DNA of 48,076 nt, taken from NCBI RefSeq assembly GCF_008923365.1, contig NZ_WBMR01000057.1, positions 1 through 48,076 on the forward strand. The letters run 5' to 3'. Below are positions 15,157-24,174 of this stretch, in pieces. Below the pieces are notes generated by a model. That model worked only from the letters and a program-made list of their open reading frames with translations. It did not search any database and had not been told where the DNA came from. The position numbers were made by a program, and so were the translations under genes. Source of the stretch: Actinomadura montaniterrae (GTDB lineage: Bacteria > Actinomycetota > Actinomycetes > Streptosporangiales > Streptosporangiaceae). Within the stretch, counting starts at the first letter, position 1, and every line of letters starts with the position of its first letter.

Positions 15157-16623
15157 CTACTTGCTGAACGCGCGGCGCAGCTCGTCCAGTTCGTCGCGGA
15201 GGATGTCGTCGTCGTCCAGCGAGCCGCGCCTCGCCAGCTTCTCCGGCGCGACGACCTGGTACTCCGGCATCTGCATCGTGCCGCAGCACAGCGACCGGTC
15301 CTGCTCGGCCCGCAGGCTCGCCGAGTGCTCGTCGTGCGGCCCGACCTCCGTGACGTCCTGCCCGTCGCCGGTGTAGTCGGCGTCGGTCATCCGCATCTCG
15401 CCGCTCATCAGGTCGCGCAGCGGGGTCGCCGCCGTCGTGATCTCGCGGACCGCGAACCGGTTCCGGATGAACGTCCGGTAGATCGCCGGGTCGCCGCGGC
15501 CGGCCGAGATCTGCAGCATCTTGTTCGCGACGTCCACGTACAGCGCGCCCGTCGCCGGGGCCGCCACGATCGCGTCGAACAGCAGCTTGCAGAGCCCCTG
15601 CGCGACCTCCATGAGCAGGACGGTGAGGTCCTTGGTGCGGCGCTGCCGGGCCGTCTCGAACAGGTACACGTCGGCGAGGACGTCGTAGATCGCGCCGGTG
15701 AACACCTGCGAGATCGCGTGTACCTCGTTGCCGACCTGGCTGAGCTTGAGGTCGTTGTCGGCGTTGCGGAGCCCGGCGGGCATGCCGAGCGCCTTGCCGA
15801 ACTCCTCCGCGAGCTCCGGCAGGAACGACCGGTCGTGCAGGTTCGCCTTGGTCAGGGAGACGAACGCCTCGGCCTGGTCCGGCTGCGCCAGCGCCAGGAA
15901 GATCGCGGTGAGGTCGCCGAACGACTCGTGCAGGCCGCCGGTCTGCGGCGGGTTCCCCGCCGACAGCCAGCCGGGCTTCAGCCCGTCCAGCACCGAGTGG
16001 CCGGTCTCGTGCGACACGATGTCGAGCGACCGGCACGTGTAGAGGACGCTCGACGGCGGCTGGCCCTGCGGCGTGAAGAACAGGAACTTCAGCGCCTTGG
16101 CCGTCCGGCTGTAGAACGCGTTGGCGCCCTCCCCGGCGTGCGGGAACACCGTGATGGGGTCGGTGTTGCCGCCCACGTTCCACGCGAACGGGATGGGGTT
16201 GCCGCCGTTGTGCCGCTCGTACATCGCGATCGTCTCGCGGACGACCGCGAAGGTGTGCGCGCAGTCGAACTGCGGCGAGTTGGGCGCGAACACGAAGTCG
16301 CCACTGGCGTTGCGGGCGACCGGTGTCGTGCCGGCCAGGTCCGTCCTGGCGCGGGCGTCGGCCGGGCCGTTCAGCACGACCGAGGGGACGAACGTGAGCC
16401 GGACGCCGAGGTCGGCGACCGACGGGTCCTGCTTGTAGACGAGAAAGCGGTGCCCGGTCGCGACCGGTACCGGGATCGGCACCGGACGCGGCGCCGGGAC
16501 GGGGGCGGCGGCCGCCCCCTCGACGCGGAATCGCGGCGCCATCCGGCCCGTGAGGGCCTCGGGGACCTCCACGCCCCGGCGTCCGCTCTGCTGGATCTGG
16601 CGTTCCTCCTGGTGGATCGTCAT
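15157..16623 (-). CDS. Gluzincin metalloprotease (M4/protealysin-like)
   Basis: A 488-residue zinc protease. H205-E-T-G-H209 in IVSHETGHSVLDG is the HExxH zinc site, and Glu233 in GGLHESFGDLTAIF is the likely third ligand. The preceding strand (GEGANAFYSRTAKALKFLFF) matches the substrate-edge strand of thermolysin-like enzymes. No signal peptide is visible (MTIHQEERQIQQ), and residues 35-55 are Ala/Pro-rich, so it may act inside the cell or leave by another route, as suggested for protealysins. The C-terminal 80 residues (two adjacent cysteines, DDDDILRDELDEL) are of unknown role. ATG 16623 follows GGAAGGTGG; GTG 16632 is an alternative. It forms an operon with the emfourin-like inhibitor. 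Confidence 0.85.
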   Translation of the reverse strand: MTIHQEERQIQQSGRRGVEVPEALTGRMAPRFRVEGAAAAPVPAPRPVPIPVPVATGHRFLVYKQDPSVADLGVRLTFVPSVVLNGPADARARTDLAGTTPVARNASGDFVFAPNSPQFDCAHTFAVVRETIAMYERHNGGNPIPFAWNVGGNTDPITVFPHAGEGANAFYSRTAKALKFLFFTPQGQPPSSVLYTCRSLDIVSHETGHSVLDGLKPGWLSAGNPPQTGGLHESFGDLTAIFLALAQPDQAEAFVSLTKANLHDRSFLPELAEEFGKALGMPAGLRNADNDLKLSQVGNEVHAISQVFTGAIYDVLADVYLFETARQRRTKDLTVLLMEVAQGLCKLLFDAIVAAPATGALYVDVANKMLQISAGRGDPAIYRTFIRNRFAVREITTAATPLRDLMSGEMRMTDADYTGDGQDVTEVGPHDEHSASLRAEQDRSLCCGTMQMPEYQVVAPEKLARRGSLDDDDILRDELDELRRAFSK

Positions 16624-16864
16624 CGATGCCACCTTCCGTCACCGTGCGCGAGCCCCCGATGGCCCTACGCGGCCGCGGGCGGTCGTGCGGCACCCCCGGC
16701 GGTCATCTGGCGGGAGTGCCGGCGGTGCCTCGTCGTTCGGGACCGCCCGCGCGGCCTACGCTCCGCCCGTCACAAGGTCGAGTCAACCCGGAAAGGCGAC
16801 CGGTGAGGCCGGTGTCCTCATCCGGACTGGTGATCTCCGGGAGGCGCGGGCGACCCGCGCGCCG

Positions 16865-16913
16865 CGGCGCCGCCGCCGAAAACGTCGGCGCGGCGCCGTA
16901 CACTCGCACGTGA
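16865..16913 (+). promoter_or_regulatory. Leaderless-type promoter of pcrA with abutting hairpin
   Basis: TACACT (16899-16904) fits a -10 and stands eight bases before ATG 16913, which has no Shine-Dalgarno sequence. The transcript may therefore start at the start codon. A 14-15-bp inverted repeat (16865-16879 with 16885-16898, one bulge) ends exactly at the -10 and could bind a regulator. Confidence 0.4.
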
Positions 16914-19174
16914 TGTCGAAGACCGAAGCTCACCCCTTGCTCGACGGCCTGAACGAGCAGCAGCGCGCCGCCGTCGTGCACTCCGGCGGCCCCCTGCTGA
17001 TCGTCGCGGGCGCCGGGTCGGGGAAGACCCGCGTGCTCACCCACCGCATCGCCCACCTGCTGGGCGAGCGCGGCGCGCACCCCGGCCAGATCCTCGCGAT
17101 CACCTTCACCAACAAGGCCGCCGCCGAGATGAAGGAGCGCGTCGACGCCCTCGTCGGGCCGCGGTCGCGGGCCATGTGGGTGATGACGTTCCACTCCGCC
17201 TGCGTGCGGATCCTGCGCCGGGAGGCCAAGCGGCTCGGCTTCCCCACGAGCTTCTCGATCTACGACCAGGCCGACGCGCAGCGGCTGATGGCGCTCGTCT
17301 GCCGCGAGCTGGACCTCGACCCCAAGCGGTACCCGCCGAAGTCGTTCAGCGCCCAGGTGTCGAACCTGAAGAACGAGCTGATCGACTACGAGACGTTCAA
17401 GAACCGCGCGTCCACGCACATGGAGCAGACGCTCGCCGAGGCGTACGAGATGTACCAGGCGCGGCTGCAGCAGGCCGGCGCGATGGACTTCGACGACCTG
17501 ATCATGATGACGGTCAACCTGCTGCAGGTGTTCCCGGAGGCCGCCGAGCACTACCGGCGCCGGTTCCGGCACGTCCTCGTCGATGAGTACCAGGACACCA
17601 ACCACGCGCAGTACGAGCTGGTCCGCGAGCTGACCGCGCCGGTCGAGGGCGTCGGCGCCGCGGAGCTGTGCGTCGTCGGCGACGCCGACCAGTCGATCTA
17701 CGCGTTCCGCGGCGCGACGATCCGCAACATCCTGGAGTTCGAGCGCGACTACCCCGACGCGACCACGATCCTGCTGGAGCAGAACTACCGCTCCACGCAG
17801 ACGATCCTGTCGGCGGCGAACGCGGTCATCGAGCGCAACGCCGACCGCAAGCCGAAGCGGCTCTGGTCCGACCAGGGCGAGGGCCACAAGATCACCGGCT
17901 ATGTGGCCGACAACGAGCACGACGAGGCGGCGTTCGTCGCGCACGAGGTCGACCGGCTCACCGACGCGGGCGACGCCCGCCCCGGCGACGTTGCGGTCTT
18001 CTACCGCACCAACGCGCAGTCGCGTGTGTTCGAGGAAGTGTTCATCCGCGTCGGCCTGCCCTACAAGGTCGTCGGCGGCGTCCGCTTCTACGAGCGCAAG
18101 GAGATCCGCGACCTGCTCGCCTACCTGCGCGTCCTCGCCAACCCCGAGGACACCGTCTCGCTGCGCCGCATCCTGAACGTGCCGAAGCGCGGCATCGGCG
18201 ACCGCGCGGAGGCGTGCGTCGAGGCGTACGCGTCGCGCGAGCGGATCTCGTTCTGGCAGGCGCTGCGCGTCCCGGAGGACGTGCCCGGCATGGCGACGCG
18301 GTCGATCAACTCCGTCCGCGAGTTCGTCCTGCTGCTGGACGAGCTGCGCGCCGCCGCCGAGTCGTCGACGCCGGCGGACCTGGTCGTCCAGATCCTCGAC
18401 AGGTCCGGTTACCTCGCCGAGCTGCAGGCCTCCAAGGACCCGCAGGACGAGACCCGCGTGGAGAACCTCCGCGAGCTGGAGGCGGTCGCCCGCGAGTTCG
18501 AGGAGCGCCTCGACGGCGAGTCCGCCGAGGGCCGGCTGCCCGACTTCCTGGAGCAGGTGGCGCTGGTCGCCGACGCCGACTCGATCCCCGGCGGCGCGAA
18601 GGGCGGGCCGGTCCCGCCGGGCGAGCAGCCCGAGGAGACCGACCAGGGCGTCGTCACGCTGATGACCCTGCACACCGCGAAGGGCCTGGAGTTCCCGGTC
18701 GTGTTCCTCACCGGCATGGAGGACGGGGTCTTCCCGCACCTGCGCGCCATGAGCAACCCCAAGGAGCTCGAAGAGGAACGCCGGCTCGCGTACGTCGGCA
18801 TCACGCGCGCGCGGCAGCGGCTCTACCTGTCCCGGGCGACGATGCGCAGCTCGTGGGGCGCGCCGCAGGTCAACCCGCCGTCCCGGTTCCTCGGCGAGGT
18901 CCCCGGCACCCTGATCGACTGGGAGCGGGAGGCGTCGTCCGCGTCGTCGTCGGCGATGTCGCGGATGGCGGCCCGGCCGGGCGTGAAGTCGCCGGGCAAC
19001 CGGGAGGTCCCGGCCCTGTCGCCGGGAGACAAGGTCACCCACGACTCGTTCGGGCTCGGCACGGTCGTGTCGGTGGACGGTGCCGGCGACAAGGCCGCCG
19101 CCAGCGTCGACTTCGGCGGCGAGTACGGCGTCAAGCGCCTCGTCCTGCGGTTCGCGCCGGTGGAGAAGCTCTGA
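16913..19174 (+). CDS. pcrA: ATP-dependent DNA helicase PcrA/UvrD (superfamily 1A)
   Basis: 753 residues. A 3'-5' helicase for nucleotide excision repair, removal of recombination intermediates and clearing of stalled RNA polymerase. Seen in order: Q motif (LNEQQRAAV), Walker A GAGSGKT (33-39), motif Ia TFTNKAAAEM, motif II VDEYQDTN, motif III GDADQSIYAFRGA, motif IV QNYRS, motif V TLHTAKGLEFPVVFLTGME and motif VI YVGITRARQRLYLS. The end (THDSFGLGTVVSVDGAG to RFAPVEKL) is the Tudor-like domain that contacts RNA polymerase in PcrA. ATG 16913 lacks a ribosome site and fits leaderless translation; GTG 16910 directly precedes it. The 3' end overlaps the convergent Lrp gene by 44 bases. Confidence 0.97.
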   Translation: MSKTEAHPLLDGLNEQQRAAVVHSGGPLLIVAGAGSGKTRVLTHRIAHLLGERGAHPGQILAITFTNKAAAEMKERVDALVGPRSRAMWVMTFHSACVRILRREAKRLGFPTSFSIYDQADAQRLMALVCRELDLDPKRYPPKSFSAQVSNLKNELIDYETFKNRASTHMEQTLAEAYEMYQARLQQAGAMDFDDLIMMTVNLLQVFPEAAEHYRRRFRHVLVDEYQDTNHAQYELVRELTAPVEGVGAAELCVVGDADQSIYAFRGATIRNILEFERDYPDATTILLEQNYRSTQTILSAANAVIERNADRKPKRLWSDQGEGHKITGYVADNEHDEAAFVAHEVDRLTDAGDARPGDVAVFYRTNAQSRVFEEVFIRVGLPYKVVGGVRFYERKEIRDLLAYLRVLANPEDTVSLRRILNVPKRGIGDRAEACVEAYASRERISFWQALRVPEDVPGMATRSINSVREFVLLLDELRAAAESSTPADLVVQILDRSGYLAELQASKDPQDETRVENLRELEAVAREFEERLDGESAEGRLPDFLEQVALVADADSIPGGAKGGPVPPGEQPEETDQGVVTLMTLHTAKGLEFPVVFLTGMEDGVFPHLRAMSNPKELEEERRLAYVGITRARQRLYLSRATMRSSWGAPQVNPPSRFLGEVPGTLIDWEREASSASSSAMSRMAARPGVKSPGNREVPALSPGDKVTHDSFGLGTVVSVDGAGDKAAASVDFGGEYGVKRLVLRFAPVEKL

Positions 19175-20150
19175 CCGCACCGGCGCGCTTGAGGGTGCGC
19201 AGGACGGGCGCGGTCTCCAGCGTGCGGATGCCGTCCAGGGCGCCGAGCTCGCGGGTGAGGTAGCGGTGCAGGTCGGCGGGGCCGTCGCAGAGCGCCTGCG
19301 CGAGCAGGTTCGTGGGGCCGGTGGTCGCGGCGACGACGGCGAGCTCGTCGTGCCCGGCGATGGTGGTGGCGACGTCGTCGAGCCGGCCCGGGGCGACCGA
19401 CATCCAGATCAGCGTCTGCGTGGTGCCGCCGAGCAGGGCGGAGTCGACCTCGACGTCGAAGAACAGCGTGCCGCGGGCGCGCAGGCCGGCGAGGCGGCGC
19501 GCGGCCGTCGCCTGTGACCAGCCGGTCGCGGCCGCGAGGTCGGTGTAGCCGGCGCGGCCGTCGTGCCGCAGGACGTCGAGGAGCGCGTGGTCCGCGCCGG
19601 TCAGCGGGCGCGGGTCGGCCGGGTCGGCCGGGTCGGTCGCGGGCGGTCTCAGCCGTTCCTGCTGCTCGGGGGAGAGCGCGCGGGTAATGCCGCGCCAGGC
19701 GGTCGGGCCGCCGAGGTAGGTGTGCAGCAGGCAGTGCGCCGAGACCGCGGTGATGCCCGCGCGGCGCGGGACGTCGTGCAGCAGCATGGCGTGCGGGGCG
19801 TCGGTGTCTCCCTTGTCTCCGGGGGAATCCGGGACGTGCACGATCGCGAAGATCTCCGTCCCGCCGGACGTCAGCTTCACCCAGGACGTGTCGGGCCGCG
19901 CGGCGAGCGAGTGCGCGAGCGTCCGCGTCGCCGCGGGCGTGCAGGTCAGCCGGACCGTCCAGTGCGTCCCGGGGCCGGTGTCGCGGTCCAGGACGCCGAC
20001 TACGCGCAGGCCCGCCTCGGTGCGGAGCCGCCGGTAGCGGCGCGCCACGGTCTGCGTGGAGACACCGCAGACGTCCGCGATGCGGCTGAACGGGGCGCGC
20101 CCGTCGATGTGCAGCGCGTGGATGACGGCGCGGTCCAGCTCGTCCAGCAT
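19131..20150 (-). CDS. Double-headed Lrp/AsnC-family regulator
   Basis: A 339-residue protein made of two Lrp/AsnC modules. The first helix-turn-helix is at residues 1-50 (LDELDRAVIHALHIDGRAPF, then DVCGVSTQTVARRYRRL). The second is at about 185-230 (GADHALLDVLRHDGRAGYTD, AATGWSQATAARRLAGLR). Each is followed by a RAM-like alpha/beta region, so one chain mimics a dimer. ATG 20150 is preceded by GAGGG. It is divergent from a DHA2 exporter gene with a 17-bp inverted repeat between them, so it probably controls the exporter and itself. Its last 44 bases overlap the 3' end of pcrA. Confidence 0.88.
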   Translation of the reverse strand: MLDELDRAVIHALHIDGRAPFSRIADVCGVSTQTVARRYRRLRTEAGLRVVGVLDRDTGPGTHWTVRLTCTPAATRTLAHSLAARPDTSWVKLTSGGTEIFAIVHVPDSPGDKGDTDAPHAMLLHDVPRRAGITAVSAHCLLHTYLGGPTAWRGITRALSPEQQERLRPPATDPADPADPRPLTGADHALLDVLRHDGRAGYTDLAAATGWSQATAARRLAGLRARGTLFFDVEVDSALLGGTTQTLIWMSVAPGRLDDVATTIAGHDELAVVAATTGPTNLLAQALCDGPADLHRYLTRELGALDGIRTLETAPVLRTLKRAGAVRASPPARTAGRGA

Positions 20151-20173
20151 CACGATCCCTCATCTCCGGCGCT

Positions 20174-20190
20174 CGGATGGAAGATATCCG
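20174..20190. promoter_or_regulatory. Candidate Lrp-type operator
   Basis: CGGAT (20174-20178) and ATCCG (20186-20190) form an inverted repeat around an AT-richer centre (GGAAGAT). The 17-bp size suits Lrp/AsnC binding, and the site lies between the regulator and exporter genes. Confidence 0.4.
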
Positions 20191-20266
20191 CTATTTCAGC
20201 GCCGTGGTTGGAACGCGGTGCGGCGCCGCTCCGAGGCTGGGGCACGGAACCGAAAGGAGACGTGCC

Positions 20267-21643
20267 ATGCGGGTGCAGGAGGAGACGCGGACCCGGGCGG
20301 TCCACCGGTGGCGGTGGGCGGCCCTGGCCACGCTGCTGGCGGCGGAGGCGATGAACCTGCTCGACGCGACGATCGTGCAGGTCGCGGCGCCGGCGATCGG
20401 GCGGGACCTCGGCGGCGGCGAGTCCGGGATCCAGTGGTTCAGCGCCGCCTACACGCTGCCGTTCGCGGTGCTGCTGATCACCGGCGGGCGCCTCGGCGAC
20501 ATCGCCGGCCGGCGGCGGGTGTTCGCGCTCGGGGTCGCCGGGTTCGCGGCCGCGTCGGCGTGCTGCGCGCTGGCGCCGTCGGCGGGCGCGCTGATCGCGG
20601 CGCGGGCCGTGCAGGGCGCCGCCGCGGCGCTGATCGTCCCGCAGACGATCGGGCTGATCCGCGCGATGTTCGACGGGCCCGAGACGGCGAAGGCGTTCGG
20701 GAGCATCGGGCCGGTGATGGGGCTGTCGGCGGTCTGCGGGCCGGTGCTCGGCGCCGTCCTCGCCCACGCGGTGTCGTGGCGGGCGGCGTTCCTGGTGAAC
20801 CTGCCCCTCGCCGCCGGGGTGCTCGCGACCGTGCCGCTGCTGCGCGAGGACCGGGCGGAGCGGCGGCCCCGCCTGGACGCCGCCGGCACGGCCCTCGCCA
20901 CCGCCGGCGCGGCGCTGGTCGTGTATCCGCTGATCCAGGGCGATTCGGCGGGGTGGCCGGGGTGGACGTGGGCGATGCTCGCCGGCGGCGCCGCGGTGCT
21001 GGGAGTGTTCGCGCTGCACCAGCGTCGGGCCGCGGCCCCGCTCGTCGAGCCGAGCCTGTTCGCGGACCGCGGCTTCCCCGCCGCGCTGGCGACCTCGACG
21101 GTGTTCTTCGCGGTGATGAACGGGCTCATGGTCGTCGTCGTCCTGCAAGTCCAGATCGGGCTCGGACGGGACGTGCTGAACGCCGGGTTCACGCTGCTGC
21201 CCTGGTCGGCCGCGATGGCCGCGGCGTCCTGGCTCGCCGGGACCCGGCTCGTCCCGCGCTTCGGCCCGCGGCTGATGCCCGCCGGGCTCGCGGTCATGCT
21301 GGCCGGGGTCTGCGCGGCGATCCCCGTCTACCGCGCCTACCCGCACGCCTACCCGTGGCCGCTGCTCGGCGCGCTCGTCCTGGTGGGGGCGGGGAACGGG
21401 CTGTTCACGGTCCCGTTCTTCACGGCGGCGCTGGCACGCGTCCGGCCGCACGAGACGGGGTCGGCGGCGGGGCTGCTCAACGCCGTCCAGCAGTTCGGCG
21501 GGACGCTCGGCATCGCCGTCCTCGGCACCGCGTTCTTCCACGCGCTGCCGCACGGGTCCGCGGCCGCGGCCCAGATCGCGTTCGGGGCCGCGGCCGTCCT
21601 CCTCGTGCTGGCGCTGGGGACCGCGGCTCTCATGCGTCGATGA
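20267..21643 (+). CDS. MFS transporter, DHA2 family (drug:H+ antiporter type)
   Basis: A 458-residue, about 14-helix inner-membrane exporter. LLDATIVQVAAPAIGRDLG is the typical helix-1 'D-x-T-I-V-N-x-A-x-P' motif, with Gln for Asn. GGRLGDIAGRRRVF is MFS motif A, and helix 5 carries GPVLGAVLAHAVSWRAAFLVN (motif C-like). It probably expels a toxic compound or metabolite using the proton gradient. AAAGGAGA precedes ATG 20267. It is divergent from the Lrp-type regulator. The 3' end overlaps the convergent membrane-protein gene by 14 bases. Confidence 0.92.
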   Translation: MRVQEETRTRAVHRWRWAALATLLAAEAMNLLDATIVQVAAPAIGRDLGGGESGIQWFSAAYTLPFAVLLITGGRLGDIAGRRRVFALGVAGFAAASACCALAPSAGALIAARAVQGAAAALIVPQTIGLIRAMFDGPETAKAFGSIGPVMGLSAVCGPVLGAVLAHAVSWRAAFLVNLPLAAGVLATVPLLREDRAERRPRLDAAGTALATAGAALVVYPLIQGDSAGWPGWTWAMLAGGAAVLGVFALHQRRAAAPLVEPSLFADRGFPAALATSTVFFAVMNGLMVVVVLQVQIGLGRDVLNAGFTLLPWSAAMAAASWLAGTRLVPRFGPRLMPAGLAVMLAGVCAAIPVYRAYPHAYPWPLLGALVLVGAGNGLFTVPFFTAALARVRPHETGSAAGLLNAVQQFGGTLGIAVLGTAFFHALPHGSAAAAQIAFGAAAVLLVLALGTAALMRR

Positions 21644-22070
21644 CGGTCGCGCAGGTCTTCACGTAGATCAGGCGGCTGACGCCGGCCGTCGCCGCCATCG
21701 CCGCCACGAGGCCCACCCAGTTCAGTCCGGGTGCGGTCACCTTCTCGAACATGATGGAGAACGGGAGCACCGCGATGGCGAGGGCGACGGTGACGCCGAG
21801 CCACTGGACGCCGTGGCCGCCGTAGCTGTGCTCCCGCGTCCACACCCGGCCCTGGGGCGTCCACGAGCTGTTCTTGCGGAAGCCGACGAGGAACACCACC
21901 GCCGCGGCGACGATCTCGCCGGCCAGGACGCCCGCGGCGGGCGGTCCGAAGACGTCCTCGATCTCCAGCCAGGCGCCGGTCGCGATGCCGAGCGAGCCGC
22001 CGACGACCAGGGCGAGGAGGGGCAGCACCGAACCGACCCATCCGTGGCCGGTGGTCTTCGCGCGTCCCAT
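21630..22070 (-). CDS. Uncharacterised four-helix membrane protein
   Basis: 146 residues, no named family recognised. Four hydrophobic segments lie at about 13-33, 44-63, 88-107 and 117-135. A hydrophilic loop after the second (FRKNSSWTPQGRVWTREHSYGG) is rich in aromatic and basic residues. AGGAGG is well placed before the ATG. It is convergent with, and overlaps, the exporter gene, so it is probably an independent unit. Confidence 0.75.
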   Translation of the reverse strand: MGRAKTTGHGWVGSVLPLLALVVGGSLGIATGAWLEIEDVFGPPAAGVLAGEIVAAAVVFLVGFRKNSSWTPQGRVWTREHSYGGHGVQWLGVTVALAIAVLPFSIMFEKVTAPGLNWVGLVAAMAATAGVSRLIYVKTCATVIDA

Positions 22071-22244
22071 GGCGTCCTCCTCCTGGTCTGATCAAGCCGG
22101 ACGTCCGATCATGCCTACGGACCGTAACGATCAGGTCACGGCGGCAGTGGCCGCCGCCCTCATCCGGCCACGTTCCTGCGGGACCTATCCGCATTCGGGC
22201 TGGTCGGGCGATGATGGCGGCAGATACGGGAACGGGGGCATCCG

Positions 22245-23441
22245 ATGCCGGTCGTACGGGCGGGACGCGCATTCGACGGGGTACGGCCGTTGCACGGCGG
22301 GGCCGCCGTCTTCGTCGAGAACGGCCGCATCCGCGGTGTGGAACCCGCCACGGCACCCGTCCCGGACGGCTGGGAGGTGGCCGACTTCCCTGACGGAACC
22401 GTCCTGCCCGGCCTGATCGACATGCACGTCCACCTGTGCGGTGACAGCCGGAACGGGGCGCTGGACCGGCTCGCCGGCTACACCGGCGCCGAACTGGACG
22501 CCGTCATCGACCAGGCCCTGCGCGACCAGGCGGCGGCCGGGGTGACGACGGTGCGGGACCTCGGCGACCGGCGCTGGACCGTGCTGGAGCGCCGGGACCG
22601 CGGACCGGAGCGGGGCGTCCCGGAGATCGTCGCCGCCGGGCCGCCGATCACCTCCCCGCAGGGCCACTGCTGGTCCATGGGCGGCGAGGCGTCCGGGCCG
22701 GACGGGCTGCGCGCCGCGGTGCGGGAGCGGGCCGACCGCGGCGCGGACGTCGTCAAGGTCATGGGCAGCGGCGGCGTCATGACGGCGGGCACGGAGGTCG
22801 CGCACTGCCAGTTCGGCGACGACGACCTGCGCCTGATCGTCGAGGAGGCGCACCGCGCCGGGCTGCCCGTCACGGTCCACGCGCACGGCCTCGCCGCGAT
22901 CGAGCAGGCCGTGCGGGCCGGGACGGACGGGATCGAGCACTGCACGTGCCTCACCGAGTCCGGCGTCCGGATCCCGGAGGAGTTGCTCGACGCCCTGGCC
23001 AGGCAGGAGATCACGGTCTGCCCGACGCTGGGGAAGGCCGCCGGGGTGGAACCGGCCGGCCCGGTCCTGGCGACGCTGAAGCGGTTCGGCATGACGCTGG
23101 AGGACCGCGAGGGGCACGCCGCCGCGATGCACCGCGCGGGCGTGCGGCTGGTGTCGGGAGCCGACTGCGGGATCAGCGCCGGGAAGCCGCACGGCATCCT
23201 GGCGTCGTCGGTCGCGTGCCTGGTCGCGGGCGGGGTGCCCGCCGCCGATGCGCTCGCGTCGGCGACGTCCCGCGCGGCGGAGGAGTGCGGCCTCGGCGAC
23301 CGCAAGGGGCTGCTGCGCGCCGGCCACGACGCCGACCTGGTGGTCGTCGACGGCGATCCGCTCGCCGACATCGGGGCCCTGACCCGCGTCGCCGCCGTCA
23401 TGATCCGCGGCGCGTGGGCCGCCGCCGAGGGCCGCCGCTGA
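22245..23441 (+). CDS. Metal-dependent amidohydrolase (imidazolonepropionase-like)
   Basis: A 398-residue TIM-barrel hydrolase. Metal and catalytic marks in order: DMHVHL after TVLPGLI (about 52-64), the lysine in DVVKVMGSGGVM (about 168-179, a bridging carbamate or single Lys), the histidine in VTVHAHG, GIEHC, and the aspartate in LVSGADCG. The C-terminal GRRKGLLRAGHDADLVVVDGDP-like end is here DRKGLLRAGHDADLVVVD, the usual composite beta domain. Relatives include Xaa-Pro dipeptidases of the Sgx9260 type and imidazolonepropionase-like proteins. No hut genes are nearby, so a peptidase or amide hydrolase role is more likely. GGGGG precedes the ATG. Confidence 0.88.
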   Translation: MPVVRAGRAFDGVRPLHGGAAVFVENGRIRGVEPATAPVPDGWEVADFPDGTVLPGLIDMHVHLCGDSRNGALDRLAGYTGAELDAVIDQALRDQAAAGVTTVRDLGDRRWTVLERRDRGPERGVPEIVAAGPPITSPQGHCWSMGGEASGPDGLRAAVRERADRGADVVKVMGSGGVMTAGTEVAHCQFGDDDLRLIVEEAHRAGLPVTVHAHGLAAIEQAVRAGTDGIEHCTCLTESGVRIPEELLDALARQEITVCPTLGKAAGVEPAGPVLATLKRFGMTLEDREGHAAAMHRAGVRLVSGADCGISAGKPHGILASSVACLVAGGVPAADALASATSRAAEECGLGDRKGLLRAGHDADLVVVDGDPLADIGALTRVAAVMIRGAWAAAEGRR

Positions 23442-23564
23442 GGGCCCGCACCGAGGGGCGGCGCTGAGCCGCGTCCGGGTCGCGGACGATCACCTGTCGC
23501 CGTCGACGGCTGCATGGGTGTTATATGACGAACGTCCGGTCACTGCTCTCGGGGGAGGCCCTCC

Positions 23565-24107
23565 ATGTTCGCTGTCACGCTGGCCGAAGGCGCCGAGCTC
23601 CGCCCGCTGGAGCCGTGGCAGGCCGCCGAGTTCGCCGCGCACGCCGAGCGTGTGCGGGGCGACGTCATCGACTACATCCCGTGGGCGCACACCGTCGTCG
23701 ACGAGGCGACCGCGCGGGAGTTCCTGCAGGGCTACGCCGAGAAGCAGGCCCGCGACGAGGGCCGCGTCTACGGGATCTGGGTGGACGGCGTGCTGGAGGG
23801 CGGGACCGTCTTCCGGACGTTCGACGCGCCGCGCGGCGTGTGCGAGGCCGGCGTCTGGCTCGGCGCGGGCGCCCGGGGCCGCGGCCTGGTCACCACGGCG
23901 GTCCGGCACATGATCGACTGGGCGTTCGGGGTGCGCGGGATGGCCCGGGTCGAGTGGATCTGCGACCCGCGCAACACCGCCAGCGCGGCGGTGGCGAAGC
24001 GGCTCGGGATGACCTGCGAGGGCGTGCTCAGGGGCGCGTACGTGCTGGACGGCGAGCGCCGCGACGAGCAGATCTGGGCGGTCCTCGCGGGGGAGTGGGC
24101 GGCCTGA
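23565..24107 (+). CDS. GNAT acetyltransferase (RimJ/RimL-like)
   Basis: 180 residues. The acetyl-CoA binding loop is GAGARGRGLVTTAVRHMIDW (about 106-125, the R/Q-x-x-G-x-G/A motif), followed by DPRNTASAAVAKRLGMTCEG, the usual helix-strand end of the fold. It probably acetylates an N-terminal or side-chain amine; the substrate is unknown. GGGGGAGG precedes the ATG, and an AT-rich stretch TTATAT (about 23521-23526) may hold the -10. Confidence 0.88.
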   Translation: MFAVTLAEGAELRPLEPWQAAEFAAHAERVRGDVIDYIPWAHTVVDEATAREFLQGYAEKQARDEGRVYGIWVDGVLEGGTVFRTFDAPRGVCEAGVWLGAGARGRGLVTTAVRHMIDWAFGVRGMARVEWICDPRNTASAAVAKRLGMTCEGVLRGAYVLDGERRDEQIWAVLAGEWAA

Positions 24108-24174
24108 CGCGGCGGCGGGACACCCCGGGGCGTTATGGTCATACACTGAACACCCCTTACCCCCGGGAGCTCCC

